Source of the DNA: Teretinema sp942493045
GTDB taxonomy: Bacteria; Spirochaetota; Spirochaetia; Treponematales; Treponemataceae
NCBI GenBank assembly: GCA_942493045.1
Contig: OW818665.1
Location: 1,240,001 to 1,304,000 of the forward strand
Reading direction: 5' to 3'
Length of the DNA stretch: 64,000 nucleotides
The notes under the pieces were generated by a model. The model saw only the letters and a list, made by a program, of their open reading frames with translations. It had not been told where the DNA came from and did no database searches. The position numbers and the translations under genes are program-made. Below, one piece after another: positions 32,786-40,726 of the stretch (positions are counted from its first letter, which is position 1; each line of letters begins with the position of its first letter).

Positions 32786-34329
32786 GGTGCGCTCTCCTGC
32801 GGGACGGTCTGATGGGTTGAGCCGGCCATCATAAAGCCGATCTGTTTTTCGTCTATTTCACCGGCCTTGAAGATACCGGCCAGTTCGCCCTTGGAAATAA
32901 TAGCGATGCGATCGCAAAGGTTCATGATCTCATCGAGCTCGAAGGAAATCAGCAAGATGGCCCGGCCCTTGTCGCGCTCGGCGACAATACGTTTGCGGAT
33001 ATATTCAATCGCGCCGACGTCCAGGCCGCGGGTCGGCTGAGCCACCACCAGCAGGGACGGTGACAGGTCAATTTCCCGGGCAATAATCACTTTTTGCTGA
33101 TTGCCGCCGGACATATTGCGGGCCTTCATCGCCGGCCCCTCGCCCGCCCGGATATCATACTGACTGATCAGGTCCTCTGCATGCTTTGTTATTGCCGGAT
33201 AATCCATCATCCCCATAAAAGCGGCGTATTCCGAAGCATCATAACTTTTGAGCACGGCATTCTCGGCTACCGAAAAGTCCAGAATCAGTCCATGACGATG
33301 GCGATCTTCCGGAATGTGGCCGATACCGGCCCTGATCCGCTGTTTGATAGAATAGCGCGTAATGTCGACACCGTTCAGTTTTATGGTGCCGGACTCAACC
33401 GGATAGAGGCCGGTAATACCGTAAATCAGCTCGCTCTGGCCATTACCGTCAACGCCGGCGATACCGACTATCTCCCCGGCCTGTACCGCGAGCGAGAAGT
33501 CTTTAATTCCGGCCACCCCACGCTGGTTACGGACATTCAGGCGCTCCAGGCTGAGCACCACCGCTCCGGCCTTGGCCGGCTGTTTCTCTATTTCAAATTC
33601 GACAGAACGCCCGACCATCATCTCGGCCAGTTCTTCTCCGGAAACAGCGGGAACATCGACCGTGCCGATATAGCGGCCGCGCCGCAACACGGTGCAGCGG
33701 TCGGCAACGGCCTTTATTTCTTTCAGTTTATGGGTAATCAAAATGATAGTTTTGCCTTCGGCCTTCAGACGACGGATAATATCCATCAGCTCGTCGATCT
33801 CCTGAGGCGTTAAAACGGCGCTGGGTTCATCGAAGATCAGGATGTTGGCGTCACGGTACAGGGTCTTCAGTATTTCAACCCGCTGCTGCATACCGACGGT
33901 AATATCCTCGATCTTGTCGCGCGGGTTGACTCGCAGGCCATAACGCTCAGAAAGAGACGCCACCTTTTTTTCAGCTGTAGCCATATCCAGCATGCCGAAA
34001 CGGTCACAGCTTTCAATGCCCAACACAATATTTTCCGTGACGGTATAGTTTTCAACAAGCTTAAAATGCTGATGCACCATCCCAATTCCGAGGGCGGTAG
34101 CCTCGTTGGGATCGCGGATATGCACTTCTTTGCCCCGAATCCGTATTATTCCGGAATCCGGCGAATATGAACCGAACAGGATCGACATCAGGGTGGACTT
34201 ACCCGCCCCGTTTTCCCCGAGCAGGGCATGAATTTCGTTTTCCCGGACGCTTAAATTGATATTGTCGTTGGCGATTACGCCGGGAAAGCGCTTGGTAATG
34301 TTTAACATTTCTATGGCGTTTTGTGTCAT
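32782..34329 (-). CDS. Nucleoside ABC transporter ATPase, two fused NBDs
   Basis: A 515-residue protein with tandem ATPase domains like RbsA/NupO. The first has Walker A GENGAGKST near 40, signature VGMQQRVEILKTL and Walker B ILIFDEPSAVLTP. The second has a degenerate Walker A GVDGNGQSE near 295, signature MSGGNQQKVIIAREI and SLLVVAQPTRGLDVG, so ATP hydrolysis there is probably weak, as in related sugar and nucleoside importers. GGAG precedes the ATG. A hairpin separates it from the receptor gene. Confidence 0.94.
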   Translation of the reverse strand: MTQNAIEMLNITKRFPGVIANDNINLSVRENEIHALLGENGAGKSTLMSILFGSYSPDSGIIRIRGKEVHIRDPNEATALGIGMVHQHFKLVENYTVTENIVLGIESCDRFGMLDMATAEKKVASLSERYGLRVNPRDKIEDITVGMQQRVEILKTLYRDANILIFDEPSAVLTPQEIDELMDIIRRLKAEGKTIILITHKLKEIKAVADRCTVLRRGRYIGTVDVPAVSGEELAEMMVGRSVEFEIEKQPAKAGAVVLSLERLNVRNQRGVAGIKDFSLAVQAGEIVGIAGVDGNGQSELIYGITGLYPVESGTIKLNGVDITRYSIKQRIRAGIGHIPEDRHRHGLILDFSVAENAVLKSYDASEYAAFMGMMDYPAITKHAEDLISQYDIRAGEGPAMKARNMSGGNQQKVIIAREIDLSPSLLVVAQPTRGLDVGAIEYIRKRIVAERDKGRAILLISFELDEIMNLCDRIAIISKGELAGIFKAGEIDEKQIGFMMAGSTHQTVPQESAP

Positions 34330-34348
34330 GCACTACTCCAGTCCGCAT

Positions 34349-34376
34349 AAAAAGGGCACCGGAGATTCCGGTGCCC
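34349..34376 (-). terminator. Weak terminator/attenuator between receptor and ATPase genes
   Basis: Minus strand GGGCACCGGA-ATCT-CCGGTGCCC then five T. The short T tract suggests partial read-through, giving more receptor than transporter, which is common in ABC operons. Confidence 0.7.
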
Positions 34377-34426
34377 GATGATTATGTTCCGGCTACCACA
34401 ACGGCTGCCGGTTAGTTAACAGTAAA

Positions 34427-35530
34427 TCAGTCGTCTTTGGCGCCCAGACCGGCGGGCACGGCGTTGGCGGCCAGAGCTTCGCGATAGGTGGGGTACACAG
34501 TAACCTTTCCGGAAAGCACGTCCTCGCGAACGGCATTTACCTTGGCCACAATGTCGGCTCCGAGCTCGCTGTTGGTATCGGCAAAACCGACACCGCCGGA
34601 ACGCATATCCAGCACCACGGTCTTGGCGGCATAACTGCCGTCCTGAACTGCTTTCAGGGCATAGAGGGTTGCGGCTTCGACTTTTTTAAGCATCGAGGTC
34701 AGAACAGCGGACTTTCCTTCGGCATAGAGGCCGTCAGCATACTGGTCGGAATCTACACCGATAGCCCAGACATTCTTGCCCTGGGCGCGGTATTCCTTGG
34801 CCTGGGCAATGGCGCCCATACCGGTACCGCCGGCGGCGGAATACACGGCGTACACACCGGAGTCAAACCAGTTCTTAGCCTTGGCCTTGGCCAGCTCGGG
34901 TTTACCCCAATCGTTGGCATAATAATCCAGAACGGTGGCGTTGGGGAGAACGGAGCGAATACCCTGGATGTAACCCATTTCGAACTTGGTGATTACAGCT
35001 CCCGGAACGCCGCCGATAAAACCGAAGCGGGGATTCTGGATACCATCGGCCTGGGCCTTGAGAGCCACGGCTACACCGACCAGGAACGAACCTTCGTGCT
35101 CGGAAAAAGTGAATTGCATGACGTTAGGCTGGGCGACCCAGTCAACATCAACAATCATGTATTTCTGCTCGGGATACAGCGGCGCGACTTCGGCCAGGGC
35201 GTCGGCAAAGGTAAAGCCGGTTACGCAGATCAGTCCGTATTTTTCGTCGGAAGCCTGCTTGATGTTCGGTATATAGCGGTCCTGGGTCTGGCAGGTAACG
35301 GTATAATACAGCTTGCCGCGGTTGGCCTGGTTTTCCCAGGTTTCACCGTAGAATTCCAGCACTCCGCGCCAGGCGGCGGCGTTAAATGATTTGTCGTCAA
35401 TACCGGTAGCGTCGGTAATCAGGGCGAAAGTCGGCTTTCCGCCGGCTGCTCCTTCTGTCTTCTTGGCGCAGCCGGTAAACACGGCCGCCACGAGCAGAAT
35501 GACGAGAGCGAGAGTCAATAGCTTTTTCAT
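34427..35530 (-). CDS. pnrA: PnrA/TmpC-type purine nucleoside receptor lipoprotein (BMP family)
   Basis: A 367-residue substrate-binding lipoprotein: signal peptide with lipobox VAAVFTGC (Cys 21), then the BMP fold with LITDATGIDDKSFNAAAWRG near 40, GFIGGVPGAVITKFEMGYIQGI near 175 and YSAAGGTGMGAIAQAKEY near 230. T. pallidum TmpC (PnrA, TP0319) binds purine nucleosides and this protein looks orthologous. ATG 35530 follows AGGAGG; the frame to 35557 is upstream of it. The downstream deoD strengthens the purine assignment. Confidence 0.92.
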   Translation of the reverse strand: MKKLLTLALVILLVAAVFTGCAKKTEGAAGGKPTFALITDATGIDDKSFNAAAWRGVLEFYGETWENQANRGKLYYTVTCQTQDRYIPNIKQASDEKYGLICVTGFTFADALAEVAPLYPEQKYMIVDVDWVAQPNVMQFTFSEHEGSFLVGVAVALKAQADGIQNPRFGFIGGVPGAVITKFEMGYIQGIRSVLPNATVLDYYANDWGKPELAKAKAKNWFDSGVYAVYSAAGGTGMGAIAQAKEYRAQGKNVWAIGVDSDQYADGLYAEGKSAVLTSMLKKVEAATLYALKAVQDGSYAAKTVVLDMRSGGVGFADTNSELGADIVAKVNAVREDVLSGKVTVYPTYREALAANAVPAGLGAKDD

Positions 35531-35550
35531 GGATCCTCCTATGAGATCAG

Positions 35551-35573
35551 GGTTCATTTTTTTTTATTGAACC
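35551..35573. repeat. Inverted repeat in the pnrA leader
   Basis: GGTTCA (35551-35556) and TGAACC (35568-35573) flank an 11-bp T/A tract, between the -10 and the ribosome site of pnrA. It could be an operator or a leader hairpin. Confidence 0.45.
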
Positions 35574-35580
35574 ATGGTTG

Positions 35581-35609
35581 ATTATAAACCGATTCGGAGG
35601 ATAACTCAA
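35581..35609 (-). promoter_or_regulatory. Promoter of the purine nucleoside operon
   Basis: Minus strand TTGAGT (35609-35604), 17 bp, TATAAT (35586-35581). The leader to ATG 35530 is about 45 bases and holds the inverted repeat at 35551-35573. Confidence 0.8.
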
Positions 35610-35624
35610 GAAGTAAGAAGACAA

Positions 35625-36434
35625 CTATTTTTTCTGAAGTTCACTTTTCTTGTGGTCTTTTTCCATTTTCTCTTTCCAGATGTCAGCCTTCTTTTTAGCC
35701 TCTTCGGCTTGATCCCGCTCATTCAGAATAAGATGGATACGGCGCAACGCCAAAAGATAATTGATGGCCAGGCGGAAATCATCAATTCGGGCGGTGGAAA
35801 GCTCATATTTCTCGCGATAGCGGTCAGCGGCCTGCTGCAGCAGGCGTTTTACCAGACGTAAATGAAAAATTGTATCGTCATAATCCGGGGAGTGCGGATC
35901 CAGGCCGTCTTTGGAGGCCGTTTTCAAGTCCAGAATATTTTTGGCGACAGTCGCGAAGCGCCCTTCCAGTTCTACGAAGGCCCATCGCCACTTGGTATTG
36001 TCGCCGTAGGCATCCAGTACCAGACGGATAGCCAGTCCCAGCTTGCGTATCAGATAATAGCGCTTGGACTCCGGGATATTGCGAATTTGCTCAATCTTGT
36101 CCTCATATTCCGAAAATGGAGCGTCCACAAAATTGGTAACTACTTCCTCCAGATAGATTATTGCTTTATAGAGTGTTTTGCGGGCATCGTTGAGGGCGTC
36201 TTCGTTCTTTACTCCCAAGATTGAAACAGAAAGAGAGTGCTTAGTCATATAGAGGGTTGAAAGAAAAAGCATTTCATCGGCCAGCATCAGTTTTTTATAG
36301 GCGTCACCGTTGGGATCGCGTTCGATCATGGTCAACATGTTTTTCTCGCGGATCAGCAGGGCATCAATCTGCTGCTGGTAAGGGGCAACCTTTTCACCAT
36401 ACGTCTGCCGGGCGGAATCAGTTACTTTTGCCAT
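35625..36434 (-). CDS. Helical protein of unknown function
   Basis: A 269-residue soluble, highly charged and mostly helical protein with coiled-coil tendency at both ends (C-terminus RDQAEEAKKKADIWKEKMEKDHKKSELQKK). No family is recognised and no catalytic motif is visible. AGGAG lies nine bases before ATG 36434. It follows recN by 22 bp, ends 16 bp before the pnrA -35, and probably belongs to the cheW-recN transcription unit. Confidence 0.65.
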   Translation of the reverse strand: MAKVTDSARQTYGEKVAPYQQQIDALLIREKNMLTMIERDPNGDAYKKLMLADEMLFLSTLYMTKHSLSVSILGVKNEDALNDARKTLYKAIIYLEEVVTNFVDAPFSEYEDKIEQIRNIPESKRYYLIRKLGLAIRLVLDAYGDNTKWRWAFVELEGRFATVAKNILDLKTASKDGLDPHSPDYDDTIFHLRLVKRLLQQAADRYREKYELSTARIDDFRLAINYLLALRRIHLILNERDQAEEAKKKADIWKEKMEKDHKKSELQKK

Positions 36435-36456
36435 CTACTTTTCTCCTGTATTCCAA

Positions 36457-38145
36457 CTAAGGCGCCGCGTACCGCCGTAAAAGCTCCTCGGCGTGCTGGA
36501 TGGAAGCGGCGCTGACACCGTCTCCGGCCAGCATTCGCGCCACTTCGGCAGCGCGGCTTTGGCCTTCGACGCGGTCCGCGCGGGTAACCGTATGGTCCGG
36601 CGCGGATATTTTTTCGATCTTTATATGAGTATCGGCACGAACGGCGATACTGGCAAGATGCGTAATGCACAAAATCTGTTTTCTTTCGGCCAGTTTTTTA
36701 AGGTGTCCGCCGACCGAGAGGGCCACCTCTCCCCCGATGCCGGTATCAATTTCATCGAAAATGAGCGTTCCGGCCTCGTCGGCGTCGGCCAGCACTGTTT
36801 TCAGAGCCAGCATCACCCGGGAGAGTTCACCGCCAGAAGCGATACGGGCCAGAGGACGCAACGGTTCGCCGGGATTGGCGCTGATCATAAACTCGATATC
36901 GTCAAAACCCCAGGGAGAAGACAGCTGTACCGGTCCGGTCGACTCCTTGACTGTGATGGACACGGCAAAACGGGTGCCCTTCATGCCCAAAGAGGCCAAA
37001 ATGCCTTCCACACCCTTCTCCAAAGTACCCGCGGAAGCCTGACGTTTGGCGGAAATACTCCGTCCGGCCTGATAAATCTGCTTTTCTAGAGAGCCGATTT
37101 CGGCATCCAGAGTGGAGCGGCTGGACTGGCGGTCGGTCAGTTTTTCCAGCTGGGCGCGGGCCTCTTCGCACCAGGACAGAATTGCCGGAACGGATTGACC
37201 GTATTTTTTCTTAAGTTTGAAAATATCGGAGAGCCGCTCCTGTACCGCGGCCAGGCGCTCCGGATCGAAGGACAGACTGTCCTTGTAGCGACGGATGGAG
37301 TCGGCAATATCCTCCAGTTCATACCAGGCCGTTGAGGTGCGGTCAGAAAGCCCAGAAAGGCTGCTGTCGATCTGGGCGGCGGCTTCCAACAGAGCGCGAC
37401 TGCGTTTGAGGCCGGAGAGCGCGCCTTCATGTACCGAAATAGAAGAAGACAGTTCATCGATAGTGGCAAACAACCGTTCATATTGGGAGAGGCGCTGTTC
37501 CTCGGCGGAAAGGTCGTCTTCCTCGCTGGCGGAAAGCCGCGCCGCCTCAATTTCGGCGATTCCGAACTCGAGCAGCTCAATACGCTGGGCGCGCTCCTGT
37601 TCGGAGCTGTTCATTTCGTCCCGTAAGGCGCGTTTTTCGGCTAAACTATTATAGAGCCGGGTGAACTCGCGCACTTCTTCTACGATACCGGCAAAGCGGT
37701 CCAGAAAGCGGCGGTGTTCGGTTACCTTTAAGAGCGATTGATGGTCGTGCTGACCGTGTATGTCCACCAGAAAAGCCGTAAAATCGGCCAGTTCGGCCCG
37801 GGTAACGGCAGTATCCTGAATCCAGGTCAGGCTCTTGCCGTTCTGGCGTAACGAGCGGCGTAGCAGCACCCGATCATTTTCCATCTGGATGCCCTTTTCC
37901 GAGAGCCAGGCGCGGGCACTGGCGGCCGCGGAGCCGAGCAATACGTTTCCGGAAACCCGGGCTTCGTCTGTACCGGTGCGGATAGAATCAGGACCGGCCT
38001 TACCGCCAAGTAAAAAGGTAAGCGCTCCGATCAGGATAGATTTTCCAGCGCCGGTCTCACCGGAGAGAATATTTAAGCCCGATCCGAACTCCAGGGAAAC
38101 CGAATCAATCAGGGCAAAGTTTTTTATGGAGAGATCCTCAAGCAC
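36457..38145 (-). CDS. recN: RecN, DNA double-strand break repair ATPase
   Basis: A 562-residue SMC-like protein. Walker A GETGAGKSILIGAL near 30, two long coiled coils (about 155-210 and 290-370), then the ABC signature IASGGELSRVMLALK and Walker B TLIFDEIDTGIGGEVALSVG near 475; the D/H-loop ILCITHLASIAVRADTH follows. RecN holds broken ends together during recombination. The start is GTG 38145, five bases after GGAGG, overlapping nadK by 8 bp. Confidence 0.95.
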   Translation of the reverse strand: MLEDLSIKNFALIDSVSLEFGSGLNILSGETGAGKSILIGALTFLLGGKAGPDSIRTGTDEARVSGNVLLGSAAASARAWLSEKGIQMENDRVLLRRSLRQNGKSLTWIQDTAVTRAELADFTAFLVDIHGQHDHQSLLKVTEHRRFLDRFAGIVEEVREFTRLYNSLAEKRALRDEMNSSEQERAQRIELLEFGIAEIEAARLSASEEDDLSAEEQRLSQYERLFATIDELSSSISVHEGALSGLKRSRALLEAAAQIDSSLSGLSDRTSTAWYELEDIADSIRRYKDSLSFDPERLAAVQERLSDIFKLKKKYGQSVPAILSWCEEARAQLEKLTDRQSSRSTLDAEIGSLEKQIYQAGRSISAKRQASAGTLEKGVEGILASLGMKGTRFAVSITVKESTGPVQLSSPWGFDDIEFMISANPGEPLRPLARIASGGELSRVMLALKTVLADADEAGTLIFDEIDTGIGGEVALSVGGHLKKLAERKQILCITHLASIAVRADTHIKIEKISAPDHTVTRADRVEGQSRAAEVARMLAGDGVSAASIQHAEELLRRYAAP

Positions 38146-39010
38146 GGCTACCTCCGCTGTCCGGAACGGGAGCTCCTGACCAGTTCAGCTTGGAACGCAG
38201 GGCATTATAAAAGACCGGAGAGCCGCAGCCCACCAGATAGGCCTTGTGCACCGATTCTTTGACGATGACAGTGTCGCCTTCGGCCAGCGGAAAAAGTTCC
38301 TGGCCGTCGATCATCAAAACCGCGTCCTTGTGCCGCATCGGAAGCATCTTTATTTCCATAACGCCCGTGGAAGGCAGCACAATCGGGCGGTTGGAAAGCG
38401 AAAAAGCCGAGACCGGGGTCAGCACAAAGGCCGAAAGATCCGGATCCAGAATCGGACCGCCGGAGGCCGCTGAATAGGCGGTGGAACCGGTCGGAGTCGC
38501 CGCGATGATCCCGTCGGCGCGGTAGGAACCGAAAGAGATCCCATCAAACTGTATATGAAGATTGACGATTTTGGCCATACCCTTACCGGAAACTACCACA
38601 TCATTAAGCACATCCGAGGAATACAGCTGCGTTCCGGAGCGAACCACGGAGGCGTTGAGCATCATCCGCGGCGCGCTTTCCAGCCGGTGCGCCAGATAAT
38701 CCAACAGTGGACTCTGCCAGGAATCTTTCTCGACACCGGCGATAAAGCCGAATTCACCCAGGTTTACCGGAAAAATCGGAATGCCGAGCCGTCCGCAGTA
38801 GCGGGCCGCGAAAAGCACCGTGCCGTCCCCGCCGAGGGTAATGGCCAGATCATAACCGGAAAAGGGGTTTTCGCCTGATTTCCCTTCGTAATCATATATA
38901 AAAGGCTCGAGGTTTTCGCGTTTCAGCAGAGCTGATATTTCCAGGGCCAGGGCGGCAGCTTCGTCCTTGCAGGTATTGCTGATAATTATCACTTTTTGAA
39001 CAGTATGCAT
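38138..39010 (-). CDS. nadK: NAD kinase
   Basis: A 290-residue enzyme that phosphorylates NAD to NADP. The GGDGT motif (ITLGGDGTVLFAAR near 60), the NLGEFGFIA segment, the NDVVVS motif near 140 and the conserved ADGIIAATPTGSTAYSAASGGPILDP near 165 are all present. AGGAGG lies eight bases before ATG 39010. nadK next to recN is a frequent bacterial arrangement. Confidence 0.95.
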   Translation of the reverse strand: MHTVQKVIIISNTCKDEAAALALEISALLKRENLEPFIYDYEGKSGENPFSGYDLAITLGGDGTVLFAARYCGRLGIPIFPVNLGEFGFIAGVEKDSWQSPLLDYLAHRLESAPRMMLNASVVRSGTQLYSSDVLNDVVVSGKGMAKIVNLHIQFDGISFGSYRADGIIAATPTGSTAYSAASGGPILDPDLSAFVLTPVSAFSLSNRPIVLPSTGVMEIKMLPMRHKDAVLMIDGQELFPLAEGDTVIVKESVHKAYLVGCGSPVFYNALRSKLNWSGAPVPDSGGSRA

Positions 39011-39036
39011 ATTGCCGCCTCCTGCGCAGCCCTCAC

Positions 39037-40068
39037 TCAGGGCAATGTGGCCAGCACCTTGGCAATTTTAGCGGCATTGGCATTGCCGAGCCGGGGATAC
39101 AGCGGAAAAAGCACGCAACGCAGATACAGGGAACGGGCGTTAGCGCATTCCTCGGGAAGCACATCGGTCAGGGCCGGCAGGGAATCTTCAAAGGCCAGCT
39201 CCACTTCTATTTCCTTGCGAGAGACGTACTGGCGGACCTCTTTCAGTCCGCTGGCCAGAATGACCGGGAAAGAAAAAATCGCCGGCTGCACGGTTTCGCC
39301 GCCCTGCTGAATCATCGTTTTGTGCCGGCCCTGCATCAGGGAGCGCACATAGAGGGTATTCATTTCCTTGCGGATTTCGATATTGCGCTGCAATTCTTTG
39401 AGCTGGACCCAGCCCAGGGCTGAATTGATATCCGGAAGAATATCGGTAGCCGGGCCTTCCTCGACCAGACGCTTCATGACGATGGCTTCACGGCGGTTCG
39501 GAGCCAATAGCAGGGCGCCGCCTCCGGCAGTCAGCACATCCCGCTCTTCCAGACCTAAAATAGAAAATACGCCGAACAGGCCGGCTTTGCGCTCATCCCA
39601 CTGAGCGCCGGCGCTTTGTGAAATATCTTCTATAACAGGTATACCCAGGGCGATGATAGCCGGCAGGTCCGGAAGATAGCCAAGCGTCTCGTGCAGAAGC
39701 ACAACCCGTCCGCCGCGGCGGACGCCTTCTTCAATACCTGCGGCGTTGAGCAGGGCTGTTTCCACATCGACATCGATAATCACCGGTAAATAACCGGCGC
39801 GTTTAATAGTCAGATAATGCCAGCGCGGGGCTAGAGCCGAGATAATCACGCCCGACCCGGGCGGCAGATCCAAAGCCGCGAAAGCGCACAATAGCGCCAA
39901 CGACGGACTGCGAAAGGCCGCCGCTCCGTCAGCGCCGAAATATTCACGGGCCAATTGGGAAAGCTTTTGATTCATCTCGCCGGGACCGACCCTCTCTGAA
40001 ACAAGGCAGGTCAGCACGGCGTCCATTTCTTTTCTTCTTATTGTTGAACTATAAACCGGTATTTTCAT
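39037..40068 (-). CDS. DegT/DnrJ/EryC1-fold protein lacking an obvious PLP lysine
   Basis: A 343-residue protein with the fold-type I pattern of sugar aminotransferases: KIPVYSSTIRRKEMDAVLTCL at the start, HETLGYLPDLPAIIALGIPVIEDISQSAGAQWDERKAGLFGVFSILGLEERDVLTAGGGALLLA in the middle, and DINSALGWVQLKELQRNIEIRKEMN. In active members an SxxxxK segment places the PLP-binding Lys just before the TGEGG loop; here that stretch is GLEERDVLTAGGG with no Lys. It may be a non-catalytic or regulatory paralogue. ATG 40068 has no clear ribosome site. Confidence 0.75.
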   Translation of the reverse strand: MKIPVYSSTIRRKEMDAVLTCLVSERVGPGEMNQKLSQLAREYFGADGAAAFRSPSLALLCAFAALDLPPGSGVIISALAPRWHYLTIKRAGYLPVIIDVDVETALLNAAGIEEGVRRGGRVVLLHETLGYLPDLPAIIALGIPVIEDISQSAGAQWDERKAGLFGVFSILGLEERDVLTAGGGALLLAPNRREAIVMKRLVEEGPATDILPDINSALGWVQLKELQRNIEIRKEMNTLYVRSLMQGRHKTMIQQGGETVQPAIFSFPVILASGLKEVRQYVSRKEIEVELAFEDSLPALTDVLPEECANARSLYLRCVLFPLYPRLGNANAAKIAKVLATLP

Positions 40069-40113
40069 GAGCACCAAACAGTATTGTGATAGATTACCTG
40101 AAAGACAGACAGG

Positions 40114-40587
40114 TTATAAACTGGCCAATTTTTGCAATTCTTTGGGATTAAACAGGCGGCGGATATCCAGCACGATCAAGTAGCCGCTTTCCTGCCGAAC
40201 CACACCATTGATGTATTCCGCGCCGATGCCGCTGATCATTTGCGGCGGTGGCTGGATAGCGCTCTGCTGTACCATGACAACCCGGGCAATGCGGTCGATG
40301 ATGATACCGAGTTTATTGCCCTCGATATTCAGTATTATAAACCCGCCCAGGAATTCATCCCCTTCCTCAAGCATGGCCTTTTTTAGGTGAAAGCGCTTAT
40401 GAAGATTGATAATCGGGATAATTTCGCTGCGGAGGTTAAAAATACCCTCGACGTAGTAAGGGGCGTTGGGGATAGCGCGCACATCCTGGATCCGGACAAT
40501 TTCCTTGACATCCATGATATCCACACCGTAAAGCTCCTCACCGAGCTGAAAGGTAACAAGCTGGAATTGTGTATCAACAGCTGCCAT
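40114..40587 (-). CDS. cheW: CheW chemotaxis adaptor
   Basis: A 157-residue adaptor that couples chemoreceptors to CheA. Two beta-barrel lobes are seen with FQLGEELYGVDIMDVKEIVRIQDVRAIPNAPYYVEGIFNLRSEIIPIINLHKRF and ILNIEGNKLGIIIDRIARVVMV; NLR in GIFNLRSEIIPI is the typical core. ATG 40587 follows GGAGG; the four-codon-longer start is less likely. No other chemotaxis genes are adjacent. Confidence 0.93.
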   Translation of the reverse strand: MAAVDTQFQLVTFQLGEELYGVDIMDVKEIVRIQDVRAIPNAPYYVEGIFNLRSEIIPIINLHKRFHLKKAMLEEGDEFLGGFIILNIEGNKLGIIIDRIARVVMVQQSAIQPPPQMISGIGAEYINGVVRQESGYLIVLDIRRLFNPKELQKLASL

Positions 40588-40663
40588 GAAAACCTCCATT
40601 TACTTGCATCCTGAAAGAATACTATGGTTTGCGTAAATCTTCAAGGCGGTTTTTGTACTTAAT

Positions 40664-40692
40664 TTGTCGGCTGGGAGAAATGATGGTACAAT
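40664..40692 (+). promoter_or_regulatory. Promoter of the giant membrane protein gene
   Basis: TTGTCG (40664-40669), 17 bp, TACAAT (40687-40692). A GGGAG ribosome site precedes ATG 40727. Confidence 0.65.
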
Positions 40693-40726
40693 CTAGGCTA
40701 TCTGAATTGACCGGGAGCGGCATAGT

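Noticed and set aside
40620..40660. Promoter for cheW (TTGAAG...TAGTAT, minus)
   Set aside because: Spacer is only 14 bp; not convincing.
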